A program made the translations under genes and the position numbers. This document shows, in pieces, positions 8,099-17,557 of a stretch of 64,000 nucleotides of DNA. Every line of letters starts with the position of its first letter. Position 1 is the first letter of the stretch. The DNA is taken from NCBI GenBank assembly GCA_022822085.1, contig JAJECK010000144.1, forward strand, positions 1-64,000, read 5' to 3'. The DNA comes from Candidatus Poribacteria bacterium. Lineage in GTDB: Bacteria > Poribacteria > WGA-4E > WGA-3G. The notes beneath the pieces were generated by a model. It made no database searches and was not told the origin of the DNA. It saw only the letters and a list, made by a program, of their open reading frames with translations.

Positions 8099-10198
8099 TT
8101 AAGCAGATCCGCTGACAGACGACGGTGCTATATCGTAATGTGAAAACTCCAATGTAAATACTCCCCGTCCTTGTGTCATAGAACGCAGACGGGTTGTATA
8201 CTGAAACGTCTCGGCTAATGGGATGATTGCATTGATTACGTTGTTCATGTCTTGTGAAGTAGTCTCATTGATCTGCGCGCGTCGTGCATTCAAGTCCCCG
8301 ATGACCTTACCTAAATGTTCATCTGGTACTGTAATATGAATTTGCATAATCGGTTCAAGCAGTAGTGGATTTGCTTGTCTGACCGCCTTTTCAAATGCCA
8401 GTACTGCAGCTGCTTCATAAGCTACCTCTGAAGAATCGGTAGGATGGATTGAACCACCGATAAGCGTTACCTTAATATCTTGTAGCGCGTATCCCATAAG
8501 TGCTCCAGTTCCCATTGCACCTTCAAGCGCAGTTTCAATGGATGAGACAAACTGTCGTGGTATCTGTGTCTCATCGGTTATATCTTGGAATTGAAAACCC
8601 CCTTCACGTTCCAAGGGTTCAACACGAACTTGTACATCTCCAAAAATACCTTCCTCATCAGTTTTGTGTATGTGTGTGGCGCGTCCTTCTGCGGTAGTGC
8701 GGATTGTCTCTCTATACGCCACTTGTAATTTGCTGACTCGCGCATTCACACCGAATTCACGGATCATGCGATCAGTGAGTATTTCCAGATGAAGTTCACC
8801 CATACCAGAAATAATACGTTGTCCGGTTTCCTGATCAATACCAACGGTAAATGTGGGGTCCTCATCCATAAGTTTTTCAAGTGTTTCTTCCAGGGCATCC
8901 GTATCACTTGCGCGCTCAGGTTCAATTGCAACAGATATAACTGGTGGCGGAAATTCAATAGATTCCAGCAACAGTGGGTGCTGCAAATCACTCAGCGTGT
9001 GTCCTGTTTTTGTGGTTCGCATGCCTACAAGTGCAACGATGTCACCTGCATAAGCTGCATCACAACTCTCCTCTTTATTTGCGTGCATCTGTAGAATCCG
9101 ATTAACTCGCTCACGTTTTTCTGTTGCTACATTGAAGACAACTTCACCACGTTTGAGTGTACCAGAATATATTCGACAATAGACCAATTTATCCACAGTG
9201 TCATGACTTGCCACCTTAAATGCTAATGCAGAGAAGGGTTCAGAATCATCAGCATGACGAACGGCTTTTTCAACCTGTTGCGGTGTTTCTTTTTTCGAAG
9301 ATTTTCTTTTTGTCTGGACTGATACCTCACCTTCAATCGGTGGAACATCAATGGGAGAGGGCAAATAGTCAATGACTGCATTCAGAAGCGGTTGAACGCC
9401 TTGGTTTTTTAGAGAACTCCCGCAAAACACAGGAATGAAACTACCTTTAAGTGTAGCAGCTCGTATGCCTTCAATTAATTCATCATCTGTAATTTCTACG
9501 CCATCAAGATATTTCTCAAGCAGATTATCATCTTCAGATGCAACATTCTCAATAAGTGAATCACGAGCACTATTCGCTGCTTCTTGGTATTCAGGCGGGA
9601 CTTCTTTCTCTTCGAAGGTTTTGCCTTGATCAGTTTCATCCCAATAAATTGCTTTCATTGCAAGTAGATCAACAACACCAGTGAAATAGCGTCCCTCACC
9701 AATCGGGATCTGCATCGGAACAGGATTTGTGCCAAAGCGTTCTTGCATCATCTCAAGGACACGCGAGAAATTCGCACCGACTCGATCCATCTTGTTGACG
9801 AATGCAATACGCGGTATGTTATATCTTTCAGCTTGATTCCAGACCGTTTCGGACTGTGGTTCAACACCACCGACAGCACAGAATAGGGCAATAACACCGT
9901 CTAAAACCCGTAATGAACGTTCTACTTCTACTGTAAAATCTACGTGTCCTGGGGTGTCAATAAGATGGATTGCATGGTTTTGCCAGAAGCAGGTAGTCGC
10001 TGCTGCAGTGATTGTCACACCGCGTTCACGTTCCTGCACCATCCAATCCATTTCTGCGGTGCCTTCATCTACTGTGCCGATTTTATGTTTTTTTCCGGTA
10101 TAGAAAAGGATACGTTCGGTAGTGGTAGTTTTTCCAGCATCAATATGTGCTGCAATTCCGATGTTACGTACCTTTTCAATTGGATATTCGCGTGCCAT
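8099..10198 (-). CDS. fusA: Translation elongation factor G
   Basis: 699 aa, full length. GTPase motifs are intact: G1 AHIDAGKT, switch I region [12 protein letters not shown]3 DTPGHVDF, G4 NKMD. Domain IV contains the usual GxGxFxMxYxxY-like end as [16 protein letters not shown]. It drives ribosomal translocation with GTP. A short charged insert ([16 protein letters not shown]) lies between the G domain and domain II. It is not in a str operon here. It starts 32 bases downstream of the secreted zincin gene on the same strand, so read-through is possible. Confidence 0.93.
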   Translation of the reverse strand: MAREYPIEKVRNIGIAAHIDAGKTTTTERILFYTGKKHKIGTVDEGTAEMDWMVQERERGVTITAAATTCFWQNHAIHLIDTPGHVDFTVEVERSLRVLDGVIALFCAVGGVEPQSETVWNQAERYNIPRIAFVNKMDRVGANFSRVLEMMQERFGTNPVPMQIPIGEGRYFTGVVDLLAMKAIYWDETDQGKTFEEKEVPPEYQEAANSARDSLIENVASEDDNLLEKYLDGVEITDDELIEGIRAATLKGSFIPVFCGSSLKNQGVQPLLNAVIDYLPSPIDVPPIEGEVSVQTKRKSSKKETPQQVEKAVRHADDSEPFSALAFKVASHDTVDKLVYCRIYSGTLKRGEVVFNVATEKRERVNRILQMHANKEESCDAAYAGDIVALVGMRTTKTGHTLSDLQHPLLLESIEFPPPVISVAIEPERASDTDALEETLEKLMDEDPTFTVGIDQETGQRIISGMGELHLEILTDRMIREFGVNARVSKLQVAYRETIRTTAEGRATHIHKTDEEGIFGDVQVRVEPLEREGGFQFQDITDETQIPRQFVSSIETALEGAMGTGALMGYALQDIKVTLIGGSIHPTDSSEVAYEAAAVLAFEKAVRQANPLLLEPIMQIHITVPDEHLGKVIGDLNARRAQINETTSQDMNNVINAIIPLAETFQYTTRLRSMTQGRGVFTLEFSHYDIAPSSVSGSA

Positions 10199-10230
10199 CT
10201 GATTTCTTATTCCTCTTTCTTTGATATGTC

Positions 10231-12936
10231 TTATTTCCGTATCAACATTTTCCGTGTTGCGGTGAAATCTCCTGCTGTTAACGTATAGAAATACACACCA
10301 CTGGCGACTGGTTCACCGAGTTGATTATTGCCATCCCAATATGCAGCACGGTTTCTGCTCCTGTAGGTACCGGCAGGTTGATGTCCAAATGACAATGTGC
10401 GAACTAATTGCCCGTCCGTAGTGTAGACAGAGATATTGACATCTGCTGGGGCCGCTAACTGATAAGGTATCCAGGTTTCAGGGTTGAACGGATTTGGAAA
10501 GTTCGCCAGCAGTGCGTTTTTGTCGGGTAAGGTAACCTGGACGGTGGGTGCTGCTTGTGTTTCGATGACTTCGAAACGCGTGATTTCAGTAAAATCATTG
10601 TAAATGGTATTCTTTGCTTTGTCAGTAACCGATATTCCGATAACCCCCCAAATACCGGGAAAACTACCTTCTGGTAAGACAATATAGGCAATATATTTCT
10701 GATAAACATTTGGGTCCTCTTGAAAATAGATGTCCTTTGTAGAGTTAGAAGTGTAGGGTCCCCAAAGTTTATAGCTTCGTTCACCCCCCAACGGATCTCT
10801 GATACGAATAGACCCTTTTTCAAACCCACTTATATCGTCTTTCACATAATACTCTACAGTGACAAATGTCATACCATTAGGATTTTCTGGTTTCGCGGGT
10901 TCGGCATTAACAGTGATCCTGTTAACATCGAGTGTCGGTGGCATCGTATCTGGGGTCTTCGTTTCTACTGTTACTTTTTGTATCTGATCATCAATGTTAG
11001 GTAAGTACACATTTACCCTATTTATACCATCCTGAAAGTAGAGTCTGTTTAGTACATACTCCCCTCCGGTCATATAATGTGGGATGATAAAAGTAGATTT
11101 CAATGTCCAAATATCATTTTCTCTACTGACCATAGAAGCCCACACGTTATAACTACCAGTATGACTTAGGTGGTAGGTAACTGTGGGACTGTACCGTTCT
11201 TTTTGACTTATATTGGCATACCCGCTGAGCGTCCTATCCTCTTGGACTTGCCATGTTGCGGCTACGACGTAGTAATGCTCGTTTTTATCGGTGTATGCGT
11301 CTGACACCTTCAGTGTTGCGGAATTCGGCACATATTGGGGAGGGTATAAGTCTTCGTATGTGTTGTTGATATAGATTTGCAAGCCGAAGCCACCCGAATT
11401 ATATCTTGTTAGCCTATTCGCATCATAAGTTAACACTTGTGTTATTGTATAATTCCCTTTAGGTTCATTCTTGTGCACAGTCGTCTTTCCGCGCAATATA
11501 TTGCTCTGACGAAGATATTTACCTTCTGCATCTACAGGGGATAAGTAAACATCGAAGTACTTGAGCCGATTTCGATCCCCATTTAACAATCTGAAGAACA
11601 CACGTCCCCCTGTTGAGTAATCCAATTCGTTTTCTGTATGGGTTTCTATTTCAATCTCAACATCTTTAGGCCATTCTGGTTTACCGCTGACTGTCACATC
11701 CACCCGGACAACTTCACCGGGGTATACATAATCGGGATATAAGTTATAGACAACAAAGGTGAGGTCTTCGCGTATCGTAGAAATATAGCGTGTGCCGTGC
11801 ATAATCCTGTTCTGTATGAACTCATACTTAGCTGGCGATCTTGACCTCAGTTTATCCGGGGTGACGATATAGTAAGCGATACTTTCTGCCATATCTTCAT
11901 CTGGATTTACGCCATGTGCGTAGTCGGATACAAACTCGGTCTGATTGGTTGTCGACCACCTTCCATCTTCATAGTACCACCCGCCGAGTTCTATCCAGTC
12001 TGCTTTGAGTTGCGCATCAAATAGATACGCCCACAAGAAATGTGCTTTTTCATGGAGAATGAGTCGTTGTGTGTCGTGTGAGATCCCATCTATAAAAGCT
12101 TTGTCTGTAAACTCAATAAAGCCTTTCCCCGTATTCGCGCGTGCAGCGTATTCAACGAACGGATCGGGTGCGCGTCTGATAAGATATTTCAATCCTGGTG
12201 TCACATGCATGCCAGATGGATATTCTTCGAACATGACCATGATACCCATGATTTCTTCATAAGTAAATTTGTCAAACTTATCAGCAGGTTCACCAGTTAA
12301 AACTTTATAGTCGGGGACATGCACCGTAACACCATAGTTTCTTTGCAGCAGGCGGTCTATCGTTTGGTGTTGGATTCCTATGCCTGGGACGTATGTAGCA
12401 AATCTGAGAGCTGCACGCCACAGTCGCTTGGAAAAATATCGTCCTCTAATGCCATCTATTTTTGCAACAAACGGATGTGCATAAGTGAAAGCCTCTGATG
12501 CAATTGTTATTGTCCGAAGACTACCGTATTCAACTGCCACATCGGGACCCAGGTCAATGTCTTGTACCACATGCGCATCACTTAATATCCAATAACTGGG
12601 GTAAGAACTACCATACGCCCCTATATCTTGTAATGCCTGTAGCAGCAGATATGCTTTATCCTCATCCCATTCTGGCGATAAATACACTCTATACCGATCT
12701 GCTAATGTTTTACTCGCACTGCTTGTTAACAATGCGTTGATACCTGTATTTTCTATCTCTACCTCTATCGGTTTTGGCACAAAGACTGTTTCCTGCCCTG
12801 AGGGGACTTCATCTATTGCCCAGTGATATGTAGTCGTTTCATATTCTGCAATCGCCTGCCCTGAAAATAGGCTCATTAAGAAAAGAGCTATCATATAAAG
12901 GACTAATATTTGCTGGCGGACCAGAGTTTCACGCAT
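10231..12936 (-). CDS. Secreted zincin-like metalloprotease with FlgD-like C-terminal sorting domain
   Basis: 901 aa with a signal peptide ([20 protein letters not shown]). A zinc motif HEKAH (His295, Glu296, His299) is followed about 50 residues later by [13 protein letters not shown] (Glu351). That arrangement fits gluzincin-like or lethal-factor-like peptidases with a downstream Glu ligand. The middle is beta-rich, Ig-like. The end, [18 protein letters not shown]...[24 protein letters not shown], is a FlgD-Ig/type-9-like C-terminal domain common in Poribacteria-like genomes. It is probably exported or surface-attached. The substrate is unknown, and peptidase activity is inferred only from motifs. 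Confidence 0.75.
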   Translation of the reverse strand: MRETLVRQQILVLYMIALFLMSLFSGQAIAEYETTTYHWAIDEVPSGQETVFVPKPIEVEIENTGINALLTSSASKTLADRYRVYLSPEWDEDKAYLLLQALQDIGAYGSSYPSYWILSDAHVVQDIDLGPDVAVEYGSLRTITIASEAFTYAHPFVAKIDGIRGRYFSKRLWRAALRFATYVPGIGIQHQTIDRLLQRNYGVTVHVPDYKVLTGEPADKFDKFTYEEIMGIMVMFEEYPSGMHVTPGLKYLIRRAPDPFVEYAARANTGKGFIEFTDKAFIDGISHDTQRLILHEKAHFLWAYLFDAQLKADWIELGGWYYEDGRWSTTNQTEFVSDYAHGVNPDEDMAESIAYYIVTPDKLRSRSPAKYEFIQNRIMHGTRYISTIREDLTFVVYNLYPDYVYPGEVVRVDVTVSGKPEWPKDVEIEIETHTENELDYSTGGRVFFRLLNGDRNRLKYFDVYLSPVDAEGKYLRQSNILRGKTTVHKNEPKGNYTITQVLTYDANRLTRYNSGGFGLQIYINNTYEDLYPPQYVPNSATLKVSDAYTDKNEHYYVVAATWQVQEDRTLSGYANISQKERYSPTVTYHLSHTGSYNVWASMVSRENDIWTLKSTFIIPHYMTGGEYVLNRLYFQDGINRVNVYLPNIDDQIQKVTVETKTPDTMPPTLDVNRITVNAEPAKPENPNGMTFVTVEYYVKDDISGFEKGSIRIRDPLGGERSYKLWGPYTSNSTKDIYFQEDPNVYQKYIAYIVLPEGSFPGIWGVIGISVTDKAKNTIYNDFTEITRFEVIETQAAPTVQVTLPDKNALLANFPNPFNPETWIPYQLAAPADVNISVYTTDGQLVRTLSFGHQPAGTYRSRNRAAYWDGNNQLGEPVASGVYFYTLTAGDFTATRKMLIRK

Positions 12937-13472
12937 TGCACTGTTCCTCTGTAATTATCAAGTTGATTCTTATGCGTCGCTATCAAAGTCAAATAGGACC
13001 ATTTCTAATTAATTTTGGACCATTCTTCCGTAGGTCGGGTAGAGGCACGAAACCCGACACGTTCAACCCTTGTCGGGTTTCGCTAACGCTTTACCCATAA
13101 GCGTCAATTTAGCGAAGATTTTCTTGTAGGAGCGAGCTTTGCTCGCGACAAAGGACGAACGATCGCGAGCAAAGCTCGCTCCTACAGAATATAAGAGGGC
13201 CAAACGCGCATTTGACGTTAATTCCTGGGGCTGAACACATCCAAAATACAGATAATATTCCTCATAGTAAAATCCGAAAATACGTTCACATTTCAATTAA
13301 CAACAATCCCCCGCACCATCGCTCGCTGGCGAGGTTTCCTAACCTCGCTAATGTAAAGGTAATTATGGATTTACCTATAAATTGACGCCTATGGGTTTCG
13401 CTAACGCTCTACCCATAGGTGTCAATTTAGCGGAGATTTTCTTGTCCGATTTTCTTATTCATGAGTATTTTC
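12937..13472. repeat. Repeat-rich spacer with REP-like inverted pair
   Basis: The spacer holds a perfect 24-bp inverted pair (13125-13148 and 13163-13186; arm core GGAGCGAGCTTTGCTCGC, itself a palindrome). It also has a GCGAGGTT/AACCTCGC hairpin (13329-13348) and two copies of TCAATTTAGCGRAGATTTTCTTG (13103, 13421). Further elements are paired GGGTTTCGCTAACGCTYTACCC words and ACCATTTCTAATTAA (12998). The 77-aa ORF track entry here translates these repeats and is not a gene. Confidence 0.85.
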
Positions 13473-15701
13473 CTATTTGAAATTTTGTGCCACAATAATG
13501 AGATCTAATATATTGACAACACCATCGCCATTCAAGTCTGGTTCTGCTGCTTCAAAGGCATTTGCGACAATCACTAAATCTTGTATATTGACAACGCCAT
13601 CCATATTGACATCTGCTGCGATATTGTTTGTTTCAGTGGTGAGTTGTGGGAGTTCCCACAAAAGCACGGTGCCATCATCACTCCCACTGGCGAGGGTGCG
13701 TCCATCCGGACTGAACGATACACTATTGACAGCAGCGGTATGCCCTTCAAGTGTGTCTATTTCTACCCGCGCATCCCACAAACGCACGGTGTTGTCATCA
13801 CTCCCACTGGCGAGGATATGTCCATCTGGACTGAACGATACACTATTGACAGCAGCGGTATGTCCTTCAAGGGTGCTGATTTCTGCCTGCCTCCCAACAT
13901 CCCATAGGCGCACGGTGCGGTCATTACTCCCACTTACGATTGTTTTGCCATCTGGCCTGAACGATACACTATTGACCCAACCGGTATGTCCCCGAAGGAC
14001 AGCGATTTCTGTCCATGCTTCCACATCCCACAGACGTACAGTGCCGTCAATACTCCCTGCACTTGCCAGGGTGCGTCCATCTGGACTGAACGACACACTT
14101 TTTACAGCTCCAATATGTTCCCAGTGTCTGCCTATTTCTGTCTGCGTCTCAACATCCCACAGACTCACAATGTGATCGTGATTATAGTAGGAAAAATCAT
14201 ATACACTTATCACGGAATTATATCCACTTGCACAGGCGAGGGTGCGTCCATCGGGACTGAAAACAACACTATTGAGAGCCCCTACACCAAATGTGCCTAT
14301 TTGCGTCAGCGTCCCAACATCCCACAAAGATACACTCCCACTTACGATTGTTTTGCCATCTGGACTGAACGATACACTATTGCCCCCGGCCCAAAGTCTG
14401 CCTATTTGCGTCTGCGTCGCAATATCCCACAAACGCACGCCAGAGCCAGAAACCATAGCACCCCCACTTACGATTGTTTTGCCATCGGGACTGAACGACA
14501 CACTATTGATACCAGGATCACGAGCAGAAAAAGCAGCCGTATGCTCCTCAAGCATGGTGCGGAACCACGAATATCCCTTTTTTCTTTTTTGCGCTTCAAT
14601 AATCCACAATACATCCCATGTATGTACTTCCCATGAAAGTAATGTTGAATATTCTTTTTGGGCATTTACACCCCAGAAATCCACTCTTTCGGACACTCTG
14701 CCGCCAAAGATCTGCGAAGTTTTATATGCAAGTGTCTGACCATCTGGACTGAACGATATACCCGTGACACCCGGACCCACCATAGACATAGTTATTTCTG
14801 TCTGTGTAGCAACATTCCACAAACGCACTTCGCTATGACTCCACAAACGCGCGTGGACGTAGTCCCCTCCACTGGCGATTATCTGACCATCTGGGCTGAA
14901 CGATACACTATGGATCCAACCGGTATGTCCCGCCAGTGTTCCTATTTCTGTCTGTGTAGCAACATCCCACAAACGCACGGTGCGGTCATGACTCCCACTT
15001 GCAAGGGTTTTACCATCGGGACTGAATGATACACTACTGACATAGGCGGTATGTCCCTCAAGTGTGCCTATTTCTGTCTGTGTATCCACATCCCATAGAC
15101 GCACGGTGTTGTCAGAACTGCCACTTGCGAGGGTGCGTCCATCCGGACTGAATGATATATTATTGATATTTACCGTAAGCCCTTTAAGCCCAGTATATCC
15201 TTTAAGTGTGTGTATTTGCGTCTGTGTCCCCACATCCCATAGACGCAGGGTGTTATCCTCACTCCTACTTACCAAGGTACGTCCATCTGGACTGAACGAC
15301 ACACTATAGATACCCCCCGTATGCCCTTCAAGTCTGCCTATTTCTGTCCGTGTAGCGACATCCCATAGGCGCACGGTGTTGTCAGAACTGCCACTGGCAA
15401 GGGTGTGTCCATTTGGACTGAACGCTATACTATTGATACGCCCTGTATGGCCAGTGAGTAGTGCCAGTGCTTCGCTTGTCTGGACATCATAAATCCATAT
15501 ACCGATCGTACTCGCCACAGCAAGCAATGCCCCATCTTGTGTGCACGTTATATCATTTATTCCGCCTTTACCGAGCCTCGCTTTAGCACCTTCGGGGAGC
15601 CCCCACTGCGTGTAAGGTTCATTTTCTGCAGTCGTGTTGGGGACATATAGAAACGTTGACAATATCAACAACATCAAACTCAAAAACACTTTGGGTTTCA
15701 C
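13473..15701 (-). CDS. Secreted 14-blade WD40 protein with C-terminal dockerin
   Basis: 742 aa. The signal peptide is VFLSLMLLILSTFLYV. I count 14 WD40 repeats (SVSFSPDGRTLASGS..NTVRLWDV type), enough for two seven-bladed propellers, with repeat 7 carrying a long insert. The end has two dockerin-like calcium loops (DVNMDGVVNIQDLVIVANAF and DLNGDGVVNILDLIIVAQNF). It is a secreted protein-binding scaffold. Neighbouring blades near the C-terminus are almost identical in DNA, so unequal exchange is likely. Its ATG overlaps the stop of the small upstream gene (ATGA). The plus-strand ORFs in the track are antisense shadows of the repeats. Confidence 0.88.
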   Translation of the reverse strand: MKPKVFLSLMLLILSTFLYVPNTTAENEPYTQWGLPEGAKARLGKGGINDITCTQDGALLAVASTIGIWIYDVQTSEALALLTGHTGRINSIAFSPNGHTLASGSSDNTVRLWDVATRTEIGRLEGHTGGIYSVSFSPDGRTLVSRSEDNTLRLWDVGTQTQIHTLKGYTGLKGLTVNINNISFSPDGRTLASGSSDNTVRLWDVDTQTEIGTLEGHTAYVSSVSFSPDGKTLASGSHDRTVRLWDVATQTEIGTLAGHTGWIHSVSFSPDGQIIASGGDYVHARLWSHSEVRLWNVATQTEITMSMVGPGVTGISFSPDGQTLAYKTSQIFGGRVSERVDFWGVNAQKEYSTLLSWEVHTWDVLWIIEAQKRKKGYSWFRTMLEEHTAAFSARDPGINSVSFSPDGKTIVSGGAMVSGSGVRLWDIATQTQIGRLWAGGNSVSFSPDGKTIVSGSVSLWDVGTLTQIGTFGVGALNSVVFSPDGRTLACASGYNSVISVYDFSYYNHDHIVSLWDVETQTEIGRHWEHIGAVKSVSFSPDGRTLASAGSIDGTVRLWDVEAWTEIAVLRGHTGWVNSVSFRPDGKTIVSGSNDRTVRLWDVGRQAEISTLEGHTAAVNSVSFSPDGHILASGSDDNTVRLWDARVEIDTLEGHTAAVNSVSFSPDGRTLASGSDDGTVLLWELPQLTTETNNIAADVNMDGVVNIQDLVIVANAFEAAEPDLNGDGVVNILDLIIVAQNFK

Positions 15702-15895
15702 AAGAAACTCCTTAATTCCGATCTAACGTCAGAACGGACGAACTTATATTTTCCTGATTTGCGCCACTCTTTTTCTACTTCTTGGCAGTGTGCAATGAAT
15801 TTTGAAAGATCGTTTCCAAATTCCTCTGAAATCTTCAGACGCATTTCGCGAACTTCCTTCATAACATCGCTCATCTCGTTGGAGTCCTTTTCCAT
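15698..15895 (-). CDS. Small hypothetical protein coupled to the WD40 gene
   Basis: 65 aa, charged and helical, with no known domain recognised: MKEVREMRLKISEEFGNDLSKFIAHCQEVEKEWRKS. Its stop overlaps the WD40 start by four bases, so the two are translationally coupled. An alternative start (MSDVM, 15874) has AAAAGGA ten bases upstream and may be the real one. The opening words look like small antitoxin-type or regulatory proteins placed before larger partners, but I cannot assign a function. Confidence 0.6.
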   Translation of the reverse strand: MEKDSNEMSDVMKEVREMRLKISEEFGNDLSKFIAHCQEVEKEWRKSGKYKFVRSDVRSELRSFL

Positions 15896-16420
15896 AAGTT
15901 CTTGAATTTCCTTTGTTATTGGGACTGTCCTTTTTTCAGTCCCTAATGAAGATTAAGAAATAGTTTGGATAATTCTATGTTCGCCAAGACTGGGTAGGTG
16001 CGGTTTTCTAACCAATTCAGAGGACCAAACGCGTATTCTGACATAGACATCAATTTTAGGAAATAATCCTGTATTTCAGCCCCAGAGGGGCGGAATGTGT
16101 CCAGTTACCAGCATCAAGCCGTGGAACCCCAGAGGGGTGACACAACAGACATAGACACCTTTCGCCCCTCTGGGGCTTGCTTTTGAGGGCATCGTCACGT
16201 TCTATACACCTTTCGCACCTCTGGTGCTGCCAGGACCTGATTTATTTCTTAATCTTCGTACGGGACTGGAGACGATTTCTATATTTCAAATATACCTTAA
16301 GTTGACACATAAAGGGTTGAAGGACGAAACCCAACACGTATTGATTATGTCTATCATGTCCGGTTTCGCTTCGCTCTACCCGACCTACAATATAGCACTT
16401 GACAAAGCAATAGTTCATTC
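15896..16420. repeat. Repeat-rich spacer: GAAGATTAA-ended element and GCCCCAGAGGGGC repeats
   Basis: A hairpin GGGACTG...CAGTCCC (15921-15943) runs into TAATGAAGATTAAGAAATA. An inverted copy TATTTCTTAATCTTCGTACGGGACTG closes the element near 16243-16268. Between them lie four palindromic words: GCCCCAGAGGGGC at 16079, CCCCAGAGGGGTG at 16127, GCCCCTCTGGGGC at about 16164 and a mutated copy at about 16214. The end (16350-16395) has the GGTTTCGCTTCGCTCTACCC repeat. No gene is visible; the 72-aa track ORF is repeat-derived. Confidence 0.8.
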
Positions 16421-17422
16421 CTACATATCTTTATTCCACTGAAGAACAACACCGAGTAATCCAGGATTCCATTCCATAAGCAATTGATATGCATTCGGTG
16501 CTTCCTGTCCTGGAACCTTATGACTTATCAGTGGGGCAACATCAAACCTTTTATCTGATATAAGAGAAATCATCAAACGACTATCATCATCGCTTGTCCA
16601 GAAATTTGGTGATGATTCTTGACGCGGACGAATAGAATTGTGAGCACCATATAATATCAAACCCTTTTTATGCACATCACGATAGAAGTTGACCTTTGGC
16701 GTTTCGCCACGTGTGCTTGCCAATAGAACAATCCTTGCCCCCCAACCTGCAACTTTCATAGCAGTGGAAATGGCATCAGGATGCCCAGTTGCTTCAATTA
16801 CTATTGACGGACCTTTACCCATAGATGCACTGTGTAACTGTTCAGAAAAGTCTTTATCTTCAGGATTTAAGGTGTAGTCTGCTCCGATGGCTTTTGACAG
16901 TTCAAGTCGACTATCGGTTAAATCAGCTGCTATAACCGGATATGCTCCACTTAATTTTGCAAGTTGCAAAGCCAGCAATCCGATGAGTCCTTGTCCAATC
17001 ACCATAGTTGATTCACCCAATTCAATTCGAGCTTTGCGGACCCCTTGTAATGCAATTGCACTGAGGTTAAAAAAGACAAGTTCATCAGCAGGAACATCAG
17101 CGGGTTGGACCTTAAATAACCTATTTGGAGATGTGACAGAGTGGCTGGTATGTCCGAGGGTAGATGCGACACGATCACCGATTGCGAAACCATTAACATT
17201 TTTTCCAACTTCTACAATTTTACCAATATTACTATAGCCAGGTCGTGTTGGGTAACTGCCTTGTGCATTTGGTAATCCCAATAAAAATGCGCGTTCTGTT
17301 CCGGGACTAATGAGTGTGCACTCTGATTTTACCAATACTTCATCATCTTTGATGGCGTGTATTTCAAATTCTTCAATATCTACTTTTGCGCGACTTGGCC
17401 ATATAACACGTTGTCCTATCAT
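16421..17422 (-). CDS. MDR-family zinc-type alcohol/polyol dehydrogenase-like protein
   Basis: 333 aa from the ATG at 17422, which has AAGAGGT eight bases upstream; the longer track start has no such site. It has the GroES-like N-terminal fold (LISPGTERAFLLG, RPGYSNIGKIVEVGKNV) and the Rossmann motif MVIGQGLIGLLALQLAKLSGA. It lacks the four-Cys structural-zinc lobe and the usual catalytic Cys/His, so zinc dependence is doubtful. NAD(P)-dependent oxidation of an alcohol, polyol or sugar is the family role. A strong terminator separates it from degP upstream. Confidence 0.82.
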   Translation of the reverse strand: MIGQRVIWPSRAKVDIEEFEIHAIKDDEVLVKSECTLISPGTERAFLLGLPNAQGSYPTRPGYSNIGKIVEVGKNVNGFAIGDRVASTLGHTSHSVTSPNRLFKVQPADVPADELVFFNLSAIALQGVRKARIELGESTMVIGQGLIGLLALQLAKLSGAYPVIAADLTDSRLELSKAIGADYTLNPEDKDFSEQLHSASMGKGPSIVIEATGHPDAISTAMKVAGWGARIVLLASTRGETPKVNFYRDVHKKGLILYGAHNSIRPRQESSPNFWTSDDDSRLMISLISDKRFDVAPLISHKVPGQEAPNAYQLLMEWNPGLLGVVLQWNKDM

Positions 17423-17442
17423 GATTCTCAACCTCTTAACAT

Positions 17443-17490
17443 AAAAAGGATAGTCGTTTTGGAAGTATATCACAAAAACGACTATCCTTC
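17443..17490 (-). terminator. Rho-independent terminator after the HtrA gene
   Basis: A perfect 15-bp stem (AAGGATAGTCGTTTT at 17446-17460 with AAAACGACTATCCTT at 17475-17489) and a 14-base loop. On the minus strand it runs into a short T tract (CCTTTTTAT). It lies between the degP-like stop and the dehydrogenase start. Confidence 0.8.
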
Positions 17491-17557
17491 AAGAATAAAT
17501 AATTGGATGACTGTTCAAACTTCACGGTTTCTCAAAGGTATGACAGAAAGACATTAA

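Noticed and set aside
13063-13296. 77-aa minus-strand ORF
   Set aside because: It translates the REP-like and other palindromic repeats; no ribosome site or family features.
13477-15309. Several plus-strand ORFs of 65-232 aa with Ser/Thr-rich repeats
   Set aside because: Antisense shadows of the WD40 repeat gene; their repetitiveness mirrors the blades.
16224-16442. 72-aa plus-strand ORF
   Set aside because: Lies in the repeat spacer and runs into the 3-prime end of the dehydrogenase gene; composed of repeat words.
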